Assembly: GCA_937858715.1 (NCBI GenBank)
Contig: CALLZY010000224.1
Location: forward strand, 1-39,671
Length of the DNA stretch: 39,671 nt
Direction: 5' to 3'
Source: an uncultured Chitinophagaceae bacterium
GTDB taxonomy: Bacteria; Bacteroidota; Bacteroidia; Chitinophagales; Chitinophagaceae
Shown: piece after piece, positions 16,980 to 24,123 of the stretch
How positions within the stretch are numbered: position 1 is the first letter of the stretch
How the letters are laid out: each line of letters begins with the position of its first letter
Made by a program: the position numbers and the translations under genes
The notes under the pieces: generated by a model
What the model was told of the DNA's origin: nothing
The model's input: only the letters and a program-made list of their open reading frames with translations
The model's database searches: none

Positions 16980-17510
16980 ATGGATTTAAATCATATCGAA
17001 CTATCACCACAATCAGTTGCAGAACTGTACGCTTCTGTGCTAATACAATCTGGTGACAATAATACCAATTTTTCAGTTGCTAAGGAGGAAACAGTTCATA
17101 AAAAAACTACAGTAAATGAAATATGGAAATCGCTTGGCAACAATCAAAGAAACATCCTGATAATTGTAAACAACAATGAAGCTGTTCATATACCTGATAA
17201 TGAACTTACATTGCTGACCAGCATCCTTAACGCCTGTAAGTTTACAGTGGCTGATGTTGCCATTGTAAACATCAACAATCATCCTGATGCCGGTTATAAA
17301 GAACTGACAACTTATTTTAACAGCCGCTATACTTTGCTGTTTGGAACAGAACCTGCTTCATTTGGCCTGCCTATGAGTTTCCCGCATTTCCAGATACAAT
17401 CATTTAATAATTGCACTTATCTTTTCTCTCCTGCCCTCTCAATTATTGAAAACGAGAGAGAGCAAAAAAGAAAACTCTGGGAGTGCCTGAAAAAGATTTT
17501 CAATATTTAG
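16980..17510 (+). CDS. uncharacterised protein resembling DNA polymerase III psi (HolD)
   Basis: No family is annotated for this in my knowledge of Bacteroidota. The 176-residue protein has a low-complexity N-terminal half (residues 1-55) and an alpha/beta C-terminal half: a strand NILIIVNNNE, helix DNELTLLTSILNACKF, strand VADVAIVNINN, strand YTLLFGTEPASFGLP, then YLFSPALSIIEN and KRKLWECLKKIF. The order and the terminal SPAL...N...KxLW pattern resemble E. coli psi, which reads VASPALTDLRANP and ALWQQI at its end (from memory). Psi links the clamp loader to SSB through chi. It is followed 8 bases later by rdgB, with which it is probably co-transcribed. The assignment is an inference; that the gene is real is near certain. 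Confidence 0.7.
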   Translation: MDLNHIELSPQSVAELYASVLIQSGDNNTNFSVAKEETVHKKTTVNEIWKSLGNNQRNILIIVNNNEAVHIPDNELTLLTSILNACKFTVADVAIVNINNHPDAGYKELTTYFNSRYTLLFGTEPASFGLPMSFPHFQIQSFNNCTYLFSPALSIIENEREQKRKLWECLKKIFNI

Positions 17511-17518
17511 AACCAATA

Positions 17519-18097
17519 ATGATGAAACTGATATTCGCTACTAACAATCAGCACAAAGTGGATGAACTGCGTCCGCTTGTTGATGCCAAATACCAAATTA
17601 TCACTTTAAAAGAAGCCCGGTTAGACATTGATATAGCTGAACCGTTTGACACATTGGAGGAAAACGCTTCTGCAAAATCCGGCACTATTTTCGACCTAAC
17701 AGGCATTAACTGCTTCAGCGAGGACACAGGGCTGATGGTGGATGCCCTGAACGGTGAGCCGGGTGTTAAAAGTGCCCGTTATGCCGGTGAAAAATGTTCT
17801 TTTGATGACAATGTTGAAAAATTGCTGGCCAATATGGAAGGCAAAACGAACAGGTCAGCCCGGTTCAAAACTGTAATTTCGCTGATACTTAACGGGGAAG
17901 AGTCCTTTTTTGAAGGTATCTGCGAGGGAAAAATAACAGATTCCCCCAAAGGAAACGGTGGCTTTGGTTACGACCCTGTTTTTATACCTCATGGCAGTGA
18001 TAAGACTTTTGCTGAAATGAGCCGGGATGAAAAAGCAACTTTCAGCCACAGGGCTAAGGCAACTGAGAAATTTGTTGCATTTTTGAACAAATTATAA
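17519..18097 (+). CDS. rdgB: XTP/dITP diphosphatase (RdgB/HAM1 family)
   Basis: Hydrolyses non-canonical purine triphosphates (dITP, XTP) to the monophosphate and so cleans the nucleotide pool. It starts MMKLIFATNNQHKVDELRPL, the family opening; the upstream in-frame ATG at 17483 would overlap the preceding gene by 28 bases and is rejected. Further signatures are EENASAKSGTIFDLTG, CFSEDTGLMVDALNGEPGVKSARYAGE, NGGFGYDPVFIP and FAEMSRDEKATFSHRAKA. The length of about 193 is normal. Its location just after a polymerase-psi-like gene would fit a replication-fidelity unit. Confidence 0.95.
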   Translation: MMKLIFATNNQHKVDELRPLVDAKYQIITLKEARLDIDIAEPFDTLEENASAKSGTIFDLTGINCFSEDTGLMVDALNGEPGVKSARYAGEKCSFDDNVEKLLANMEGKTNRSARFKTVISLILNGEESFFEGICEGKITDSPKGNGGFGYDPVFIPHGSDKTFAEMSRDEKATFSHRAKATEKFVAFLNKL

Positions 18098-18111
18098 ACA
18101 ACCGACTGATT

Positions 18112-18675
18112 TTGATACCTGAACGCAACCAAAATATTACAGAAAGCGACTTAATAAACGGATGCATAGACGGAAACCGCAGAATGCAGGAAGAACTCTA
18201 CCGCAGGTTTTCTCCCCGTATGTATGCCGTTTGCCTCCGCTATGCGGGAAACGGTGAAGAAGCACAGGATATATTGCAGGATGGCTTTATTAAGGTCTTT
18301 AAAAAATTGGAAAGTTTCAGGGGCGACGGTTCTTTTGAAGGATGGATACGCCGGATTTTTGTAAATACTGCTATAGAGTATTTCAGACGCAAAAAATACC
18401 TGACCCCAGTAACAGAAAAGGAAGAAAACACAATTGAGGGTAACTACACTTCGGCACTTGATGACCTGGGTGCAAAAGATATAATGGCACTTGTGCAGCA
18501 ACTGTCACCCGGCTACCGCACTGTTTTCAATATGTATGTAGTCGAAGGGTATTCTCACAAAGAAATTGGCGATATACTGGGCATCAGCGAAGGGACAAGT
18601 AAATCGCAATTGTCAAGAGCAAAAGTGATATTGCAGGACATGGTAAGAAAACACCTTGACAAAAACAGAGGTTAA
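18112..18675 (+). CDS. ECF-type RNA polymerase sigma factor
   Basis: A sigma-70 family, extracytoplasmic-function sigma factor. Region 2 is clear (DILQDGFIKVFKKLESFRGD, SFEGWIRRIFVNTAIEYFRR), as is region 4 (LSPGYRTVFNMYVVEGYSHK, then IGDILGISEGTSKSQLSRAK). There is no in-frame ATG before residue 25, which already lies inside the conserved domain, so translation must begin at the TTG at 18112 (or CTG at 18106), 14 bases after the rdgB stop. The putative anti-sigma gene follows after a single base, so the two are surely co-expressed. Regulon unknown. Confidence 0.93.
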   Translation: MIPERNQNITESDLINGCIDGNRRMQEELYRRFSPRMYAVCLRYAGNGEEAQDILQDGFIKVFKKLESFRGDGSFEGWIRRIFVNTAIEYFRRKKYLTPVTEKEENTIEGNYTSALDDLGAKDIMALVQQLSPGYRTVFNMYVVEGYSHKEIGDILGISEGTSKSQLSRAKVILQDMVRKHLDKNRG

Positions 18676-18676
18676 A

Positions 18677-19612
18677 ATGAACAACAGCATACAAAATAAA
18701 CTTCTTGACCATGAGGTAAATCCTCCGGAGGCTGTATGGGAAAGAATTGCTGTTGAACTGGCTGACATCAATTTATCAAATAAGATTTCACCTGCATTTG
18801 CAAATACTGAGGTTACACCACCTGAAGGAACCTGGAATAAGATTGCAGCGGCTTTGGATGACGATTATTTCACGGAAACCATAGCTGCGAAATTAGCCAC
18901 TGCTGAGGCATACCCTCCGGCAGGTGTCTGGAAAACTATCGAAGTTGCTATTAATACCACTCATGAGGCTGTCCCTGCAATCAAAGACAAGTTCTTTCCT
19001 TTCTGGAAGTATGCCGCAGCCGCTGTTGTTACCGGCGGACTGGCCTGGGGAAGTATTACTCTTATTAATTACAAGAATAAAACTGAGGGGATACCTTCTG
19101 CATATACTAAAACTGACACAGACAATTCCCATCAAAATACCGAGACTGGTGACATTAATACGACCGACCCGGCAACTACAAACTCCACAGCAGCAACAAC
19201 TGCTGAAGATGAAATCCGTAACGATGCCGCATTAGAAGCAAGCAAAAGAGTATATGCCAGTGTGGATGTGCCGAAACTGAAAAGCAGGATTTCCAACGCA
19301 GCCAATTTTTATTTTGCCCCTGATGATGCACTCAGCATGAACGTTACATCTGGCAACCTGCAACCGGATGCAGCAGATGAAAACTCTTTGTCAGACAGAT
19401 ATTATATGATGATAACAACTGAAGGAAAAGTAATAAGAATGTCGAAAAAACTGGGACATCTTGCCTGTTGTATTTCTGGCGAAGACCATGACACTGAATG
19501 TGTAAACCAGCTAAAAAGATGGCAGGAAAAACTGGCCAAACAGCCCGGCACTCACTCACCCGGCAACTTCTCTGATTTGCTGGACCTGGTTTGTGCCCTT
19601 GAAGAAAAATAA
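18677..19612 (+). CDS. putative membrane anti-sigma protein with PPExxW repeats
   Basis: The ATG at 18677, one base after the sigma gene stop, is chosen over an upstream codon inside the sigma gene. The first 100 residues are cytoplasmic and hold three tandem copies of a unit opening E(V/A)xPP(E/A)xxWxxI, spaced exactly 32 residues (96 bases) apart: EVNPPEAVWERI, EVTPPEGTWNKI, EAYPPAGVWKTI. A single membrane helix follows (YAAAAVVTGGLAWGSITLI), then a threonine-rich, low-complexity segment and a C-terminal extracytoplasmic domain with two cysteines in CCISGEDHDTEC. The topology and pairing are those of an anti-sigma factor, but no zinc anti-sigma motif is visible. Function is inferred. Confidence 0.8.
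   Translation: MNNSIQNKLLDHEVNPPEAVWERIAVELADINLSNKISPAFANTEVTPPEGTWNKIAAALDDDYFTETIAAKLATAEAYPPAGVWKTIEVAINTTHEAVPAIKDKFFPFWKYAAAAVVTGGLAWGSITLINYKNKTEGIPSAYTKTDTDNSHQNTETGDINTTDPATTNSTAATTAEDEIRNDAALEASKRVYASVDVPKLKSRISNAANFYFAPDDALSMNVTSGNLQPDAADENSLSDRYYMMITTEGKVIRMSKKLGHLACCISGEDHDTECVNQLKRWQEKLAKQPGTHSPGNFSDLLDLVCALEEK
18713..18949 (+). repeat. three tandem 96-base repeats coding the PPExxW units
   Basis: Units begin at 18713, 18809 and 18905. They are diverged at the base level but exactly in register, and each codes E(V/A)xPP(E/A)xxWxxI near its start. They are part of the coding sequence. Confidence 0.85.
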
Positions 19613-19644
19613 ACAGTATCACCACATTTACCGAAACATTTACA

Positions 19645-20079
19645 ATGGCAAGAATTAAAATCGTATTGCCCGAGAAATTTTCTTTTAACTGCAAAATCCC
19701 CATTCGCATTACAGATATAAATTACGGAGGCCATGTAGGTAACGATGCGTTTCTGTCAATCATTCATGAAGCAAGGGTGCAGTTTTTACAACATCATGGG
19801 TACAGCGAAATGAACCTTGGAGGAGCAAGCATGATTATGGCTGATGCCGCCATTGAATTTAAAGGAGAATTATTTTATGGTGATGTGGTAACCGTATCGG
19901 TCTCAGCAACCGATTTCAGTAAAGCCGGATTCGATTTAGTTTATTTACTTGAAAAAATAAATGATGGAATCAGGAAAACTGCAGGTACAGCAAAAACCGG
20001 AATGATCTGCTACAACTATGATACTAAAAAAATTATAGCCATCCCCGAAGAAGCCAGGCAGAAACTGACTGAAGCGTAA
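19645..20079 (+). CDS. hotdog-fold acyl-CoA thioesterase (YbgC/FadM type)
   Basis: A small thioesterase of the 4-hydroxybenzoyl-CoA/YbgC group. The signature block reads ITDINYGGHVGNDAFLSIIHEARVQF. In the family this region holds the catalytic Asp and the GHVNN helix; here GND replaces NNA, a mild deviation. The second half, AAIEFKGELFYGDVVTVSV, forms the hotdog sheet. The length of 144 is normal. The gene lies 32 bases after the anti-sigma gene without a visible terminator. Substrate unknown. Confidence 0.85.
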   Translation: MARIKIVLPEKFSFNCKIPIRITDINYGGHVGNDAFLSIIHEARVQFLQHHGYSEMNLGGASMIMADAAIEFKGELFYGDVVTVSVSATDFSKAGFDLVYLLEKINDGIRKTAGTAKTGMICYNYDTKKIIAIPEEARQKLTEA

Positions 20080-20088
20080 ACTTAAATA

Positions 20089-21987
20089 CTACCAGGCTAT
20101 ACCATAATCTTCGCCATGGTTACTGCTTCCACCCCACATGCTGCCATGTTTCCAGTCGAAGAAAATAGCATTAATAGGGCCGCTGGTTCTGTCATCAAAA
20201 GATAATGTATAGCCCATTTTCGTTAGCTGATTCCTGACTTCGTCCGGTGTTTTATCGTTCAATAATATATGCCCCTGTCTCGGTTTCCTGTCAGATGTCT
20301 TACTGCCACCTAATGACAGCCATAACTGATTGGTATTAATATTGGCAGCCTCCGTGGCCTGTTGAACTGTCATCCCGAACTCAACAACATTCAGAAAGAA
20401 TTGCAGCAGGTTCTGGTCTTGCGTATCGCCACCTTGTACACCAAAAGCAAGGAAAGGTTTCCCGTCTTTAATAGCAATTGTCGGCGTCAACGTAACTCTC
20501 GGTCTTTTGCCCGGAGCCACCACATTAAACGGATTAATTGAAGAATCCAATACGAAGCTTTGCATCCGCTGGCTCATCCCCACTCCCGTATTACCAGCGA
20601 TGCAGGCAGGTATCCACCCGCCGCTGGGAGTTATGGAAACTATCCAGCCCTCCTTGTCAGCAGCTTCTACTGTAGTTGTGCCCCGCCATAATCTGTCAAA
20701 ATAAAAGCTCTCATCATCAGCATTTACGGCCACTGAACCGGCATCATGTCTGGGCATGAAGTCGCCTGAGTGTTTATAATTACTGTCAGATAAAGCATTG
20801 TGCTGCTGCAAATATTTTTCAAATGGGTTTATGTTAATGCCCATGAACGGATAAGGGTTTCCCGGAATAAAAAACATATTTTTTTCCGGGTTAATTAATG
20901 CTGCCCTTTGTTTTGCATACTCTTTATTCAGCAGTCCTTTTACCGGTACAGAAGGAGAAAACCCGGGGTCACCATAATAAAAATCCCTGTCGGCAAAAGC
21001 AAGGCTCATAGCCTGGTAAACAGTATTGATATATGGAACACTGTTATAGCCCATTGCTTTTACATCAAAATTTTCAAGGATGTTAAGGCCCTGTAACATC
21101 GCCGGCCCTTGTGTCCATTGCTGTAATTTATATACATCGATGCCTTTATAATTAACACTAAGCGGAACCTCTTCAACTGGTTTCCAGGCGGCAAGATCAT
21201 CCATAGTAATCAGGCCGCCTTGTTCCTGACAACCCCGTACAAACTCTCTGGCAATATCTCCTTTGTAAAAGCGGTTATAAGCAGCCATGATTGCATCCTT
21301 ACGGCTCTTCTTTTGTTTTAATGCAGCCTGCTCGGTTTCCACCAATTTCCTGAGAGTTAGCAATAAATCATTTTGTACAAATATTTCTCCCGCCTCAGGA
21401 GCTTCCCTTTTCTCACCGAAGTGTGGCAACAATACTTTTTTACTATATGGCCATTCTTTTATCCTTGCTTTGCTTCGTTCTATACTGTTGGCCGTTTGTG
21501 CATCAATGGGATAACCTTTCGCCATCTGCATGGCAGGCTCCAGCACCTCTTTCAGACTCATAGTGCCATATTCTGCCAGCATGTAACATAATCCGCCCGG
21601 AGTTCCGGGTGTTACGGCTGCCAACGGCCCATATTCAGGAGGGAAATTATATCCTTTGTTTTTAAAAAAATCAGGCGTAGCCCCTGTGGGAGCAACACCC
21701 AGGGCATTTATGGCAATTACTTTTTTAGTTTTTGGGTTATAGATCAGAGCCTGCGTTTCGCCACCCCAACTAAGCACATCCCACATAGTGCAGGTGGCAG
21801 CCAGCATGGCACAGGCAGCGTCAACAGCATTTCCTCCTTTCTGAAAAATGATTGCCCCTGCAGTAGCAGCCATAGGTTTTCCGGTGATGGCCATCCAGTT
21901 TTTTCCATGCAAAGGTGGTTTTTGTGTTTGTTGGGCAGAAGCAGAAATAATGGTAACCTGGAAAATATAAAGAAGAAGCTTTTTCAT
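20089..21987 (-). CDS. gamma-glutamyltransferase-family Ntn hydrolase, exported
   Basis: An autoprocessing Ntn hydrolase of the gamma-glutamyltransferase family, probably periplasmic. The start at 21987 gives the signal peptide MKKLLLYIFQVTIISASAQ; a more upstream ATG adds only MQKHCV. Family blocks include MAATAGAIIFQKGGNAVDAA, LSWGGETQALIY, VTPGTPGGL, and the cleavage/nucleophile region WRGTTTVEAADKEG followed by SITPSGGW. The nucleophile is expected to be a threonine in GTTT. The usual glutamate-contacting motif differs from classic GGT (TTHxSVVD), so the donor may be another gamma-glutamyl or acyl compound. It lies downstream of the PepSY lipoprotein gene but beyond that gene's terminator. 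Confidence 0.88.
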   Translation of the reverse strand: MKKLLLYIFQVTIISASAQQTQKPPLHGKNWMAITGKPMAATAGAIIFQKGGNAVDAACAMLAATCTMWDVLSWGGETQALIYNPKTKKVIAINALGVAPTGATPDFFKNKGYNFPPEYGPLAAVTPGTPGGLCYMLAEYGTMSLKEVLEPAMQMAKGYPIDAQTANSIERSKARIKEWPYSKKVLLPHFGEKREAPEAGEIFVQNDLLLTLRKLVETEQAALKQKKSRKDAIMAAYNRFYKGDIAREFVRGCQEQGGLITMDDLAAWKPVEEVPLSVNYKGIDVYKLQQWTQGPAMLQGLNILENFDVKAMGYNSVPYINTVYQAMSLAFADRDFYYGDPGFSPSVPVKGLLNKEYAKQRAALINPEKNMFFIPGNPYPFMGININPFEKYLQQHNALSDSNYKHSGDFMPRHDAGSVAVNADDESFYFDRLWRGTTTVEAADKEGWIVSITPSGGWIPACIAGNTGVGMSQRMQSFVLDSSINPFNVVAPGKRPRVTLTPTIAIKDGKPFLAFGVQGGDTQDQNLLQFFLNVVEFGMTVQQATEAANINTNQLWLSLGGSKTSDRKPRQGHILLNDKTPDEVRNQLTKMGYTLSFDDRTSGPINAIFFDWKHGSMWGGSSNHGEDYGIAW

Positions 21988-22026
21988 AACGCAGTGTTTC
22001 TGCATTAAAGTTAAGCTGATGTTTAC

Positions 22027-22058
22027 TAAAAAAAAGAAACCGCCCTTGTTGAGGGCGG
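22027..22058 (-). terminator. terminator of the PepSY-like lipoprotein gene
   Basis: On the minus strand a 7-bp GC stem (CCGCCCT with AGGGCGG, 5-base loop) is followed by a T-rich tract (TTTCTTTTTTTT). It lies about 24 bases after the lipoprotein stop. Confidence 0.8.
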
Positions 22059-22081
22059 CTGGTTCTTCAAAAAGAATTTAT

Positions 22082-22558
22082 TTATGCAGATTGTTCAAAC
22101 TTAAGCATTACACCAGCTGCTGTATAAGTAGCTTCGTATTTCAGGCTGCCACGCATAAAGTGTGCTTTCCAGGTGCCGTCATTTCTCAATTTCCACTCAT
22201 ATACATTATCAGACGGGAAACGCTGACGGAATGCATCGAGCACAACCTGCGGAACAGGGCCGTCTGTACAAATAACAGAATGAGATGTCTGGTTGCCGCT
22301 GTCATCAAAGCCGGCAGAGTGACGCTGACTGCTGTGGTTAAACTGAGCTTCAAAACTGCTGCTGCTATGGCGCTGCCATTCGACTGATGTAGCCCCGCTG
22401 AAATTACTGGCAAGTGCTGTACGAGCTGCTGCCGGTACTGCAGATGCATCAACCACATTGGCTGTGCCGGAACCGTTTGAATTATCTTCAATTGCTGATT
22501 TTGAGCAGGCTGTAAGGGTCATTGCGGCAAATACGGCGATGATAATAGTGTTTTTCAT
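22082..22558 (-). CDS. lipoprotein with two PepSY-like domains
   Basis: The ATG at 22558 gives a lipoprotein signal MKNTIIIAVFAAMTLTACSKS with Cys at residue 18; the longer frame adds 16 unconvincing residues. Two copies of a PepSY-like (DUF2874 type) unit follow. The first is VPAAARTALASNFSGATSVEW with EAQFNHSSQRHSAGFDDSG. The second is VPQVVLDAFRQRFP with YEWKLRNDGTWKAHF and KYEATYTAAGVML. Such proteins are common periplasmic components of Bacteroidota. They are thought to bind peptides or act as inhibitors, but the role is unproven. The gene is divergent from the RRM gene. Confidence 0.85.
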   Translation of the reverse strand: MKNTIIIAVFAAMTLTACSKSAIEDNSNGSGTANVVDASAVPAAARTALASNFSGATSVEWQRHSSSSFEAQFNHSSQRHSAGFDDSGNQTSHSVICTDGPVPQVVLDAFRQRFPSDNVYEWKLRNDGTWKAHFMRGSLKYEATYTAAGVMLKFEQSA

Positions 22559-22643
22559 AATGCTATTTTTTGTTTTTTGATAATTAATACACAGAATGGT
22601 AAACACAAGGCATTATTTTGTAACCATGATTTGAAAAAAAAGA

Positions 22644-22651
22644 TACATTTG
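22644..22651 (+). promoter_or_regulatory. -7 promoter motif of the RRM protein gene
   Basis: TACATTTG matches TAnnTTTG, 15 bases before the ATG at 22667. A TTTG at 22617-22620 is 23 bases upstream, slightly long for a -33. It sets the start at 22667 rather than at an upstream in-frame codon. Confidence 0.5.
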
Positions 22652-22666
22652 CTAAAATTTACTCTG

Positions 22667-23074
22667 ATGAAATTGTTTGTAGCCGGCCTCCCCAACGATA
22701 TGGATGATGCTGAATTAGAAGAATTCTTTGAAAAATTTGGTACTGTTACCTCCGTTAAGGTGGCTATGGACAGGGAAACCGGGAAAAGCAGGGGTTTTGC
22801 TTTTGTGGAAATGCCCCTTGAAACTGAGGCAAGAGAAGCTATTGAAGGCCTGAATAACCTCGCAATTGGCCGTAAAACACTCGTTGTAAAACAAGCTGAA
22901 GAAAAGCCCGGAGGTGGTGGTGGATACGACCGTGACCGTCGCAGCGGTGGTGGCGGATTCAACAAAGGCGGCGGCGGTGGATATAATAAGGGTGGCGGTT
23001 TTAACAAAGGAGGCGGTGGCGGATATAATAAAGGCGGCGGCGGATATGACCGTGACCGTCGCAGCAGGTACTGA
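22667..23074 (+). CDS. glycine-rich RRM RNA-binding protein
   Basis: A single RRM domain (residues 1-78) with RNP2 KLFVAGL at 2-8 and RNP1 RGFAFVEM at 42-49, then a Gly/Phe/Tyr/Asn/Lys-rich tail. The RNP1 aromatics F44 and F46 are intact; the last RNP1 position is Met instead of an aromatic. The tail is built from GGGG(Y/F)NKG units bracketed by two copies of GYDRDRRS, one at each end. The layout is like plant and cyanobacterial glycine-rich cold-shock RNA-binding proteins. Roles in cold adaptation or RNA chaperoning are inferred. The FKBP gene starts 15 bases downstream and may be co-transcribed. Confidence 0.92.
   Translation: MKLFVAGLPNDMDDAELEEFFEKFGTVTSVKVAMDRETGKSRGFAFVEMPLETEAREAIEGLNNLAIGRKTLVVKQAEEKPGGGGGYDRDRRSGGGGFNKGGGGGYNKGGGFNKGGGGGYNKGGGGYDRDRRSRY
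22906..23071 (+). repeat. low-complexity GGC-rich coding repeat of the RRM tail
   Basis: Imperfect repeats of GGXGGXGG and AACAAAGG type code the Gly-rich tail. Two nearly identical 24-base copies coding GYDRDRRS, at 22921-22944 and 23042-23065, differ by one base and frame the array. Such tracts tend to change length between strains. Confidence 0.8.
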
Positions 23075-23088
23075 AATCTTTCCCATAT

Positions 23089-24120
23089 ATGTATAAATTA
23101 ATTGTTAGGCTAATGCTGACTTCATTAGCCTTTTTGTTGTTTCAGCCCGGCTCATACGGGCAGAATGTACAGCCTTTCAATCTCCCCGATTCAGTAAAAG
23201 CTGTGCAATTTCTTGCCGAGTTTTCAGTTTCGTCTGTTAAAAACAGGAAAGAAGCGTCAGTCGGCATAAAAACTGACATCATTACTTTTTCTTTTGAAGC
23301 AGAGAAAAATGAAAGAGAAATCAGTTTTGATTTTCCTGAAACTGCAAAACAGGTTACAACAGGCTCCGGTGTGGAAATTGAAGATGACGAACTTGAATGG
23401 AAGTATGACTGGGCCATAAATGAAAAATATAAATTACTCCTCTCGATAGCACAGGATTCTGCTGGAAATTTCCTGTTGTATTCTGGTTATGTTTTTTTGC
23501 CCAAAGAAAATAAGTGGAAGTTCATCGGCACATGTAAGGTTGAAGGCCGCTGGAACAGTATTCAGCAACCAGCTGCATATTATACTATGGGAAAAAAGAA
23601 TGCGATCAATGCCAGTTTTTTACAGGCATGGGTACAGCGCAATACAGGAAGCTGGAAAAACCTGCTTGACAATAATCTGACCAGTCCAATAATAAACCTC
23701 TCTTCGCATATTGACAGCGTAGCCCGCCATAACGATGAGATTGCAATTATCAAAAACGCCATCGAAAAGAAATTAACAGATGCTGCAGAAAGCAGAGACG
23801 ATGTTTTTTACAAAATTATTTCTGAAGGCAATGGAGCAAATATTAATATTACCGATACTGTAACTGTATATTACAAAGGAACATTGTTTGGCACCAATGA
23901 AGTATTTGACCAGACAAAAGACAAACCGGCCACTTTCCCATTGAACAGATTGATAAAAGGCTGGCAAATAGGACTGCCGCTTTGCAAAGTGGGATCAAAA
24001 ATTAAGATAGTTATCCCCTCTGTCCTAGCCTATTCAATCCGCACAAGATCACCAAAAATTCCGCCGAACAGCATCCTGGAGTTTGAAGTGGAAGTGCTGG
24101 AAGCAAAGAAATCAAACTGA
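23089..24120 (+). CDS. exported FKBP-type peptidyl-prolyl isomerase with an N-terminal beta domain
   Basis: A signal peptide ends near SYGQ (residue 25). Residues 26-185 form a beta-rich domain that looks like DUF3472 (WKFIGTCKVEGRW, FLQAWVQRNTGSWKNLL); that name is tentative. The C-terminal 105 residues are a complete FKBP domain: VTVYYKGTLFG, EVFDQT, FPLNRLIKGWQIGLPLCKVG, AYSIRT and IPPNSILEFEVEVLE. The Tyr, Phe-Asp, Trp and Tyr of the active site are present, so isomerase activity is likely. The cell location is presumably periplasm or surface. The gene ends 3 bases before the pullulanase stop on the other strand, with no terminator between. Confidence 0.85.
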   Translation: MYKLIVRLMLTSLAFLLFQPGSYGQNVQPFNLPDSVKAVQFLAEFSVSSVKNRKEASVGIKTDIITFSFEAEKNEREISFDFPETAKQVTTGSGVEIEDDELEWKYDWAINEKYKLLLSIAQDSAGNFLLYSGYVFLPKENKWKFIGTCKVEGRWNSIQQPAAYYTMGKKNAINASFLQAWVQRNTGSWKNLLDNNLTSPIINLSSHIDSVARHNDEIAIIKNAIEKKLTDAAESRDDVFYKIISEGNGANINITDTVTVYYKGTLFGTNEVFDQTKDKPATFPLNRLIKGWQIGLPLCKVGSKIKIVIPSVLAYSIRTRSPKIPPNSILEFEVEVLEAKKSN

Positions 24121-24123
24121 TGT

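Noticed and set aside
17483-17518. Upstream ATG of rdgB giving a 204-residue protein
   Set aside because: It overlaps the preceding gene by 28 bases and adds residues before the conserved family opening; the ATG at 17519 fits better.
22555-23007. Leftward frame rich in proline (PPPPP) opposite the RRM gene
   Set aside because: It is the antisense reading of the glycine codons of the RRM tail, with no start signal of its own.
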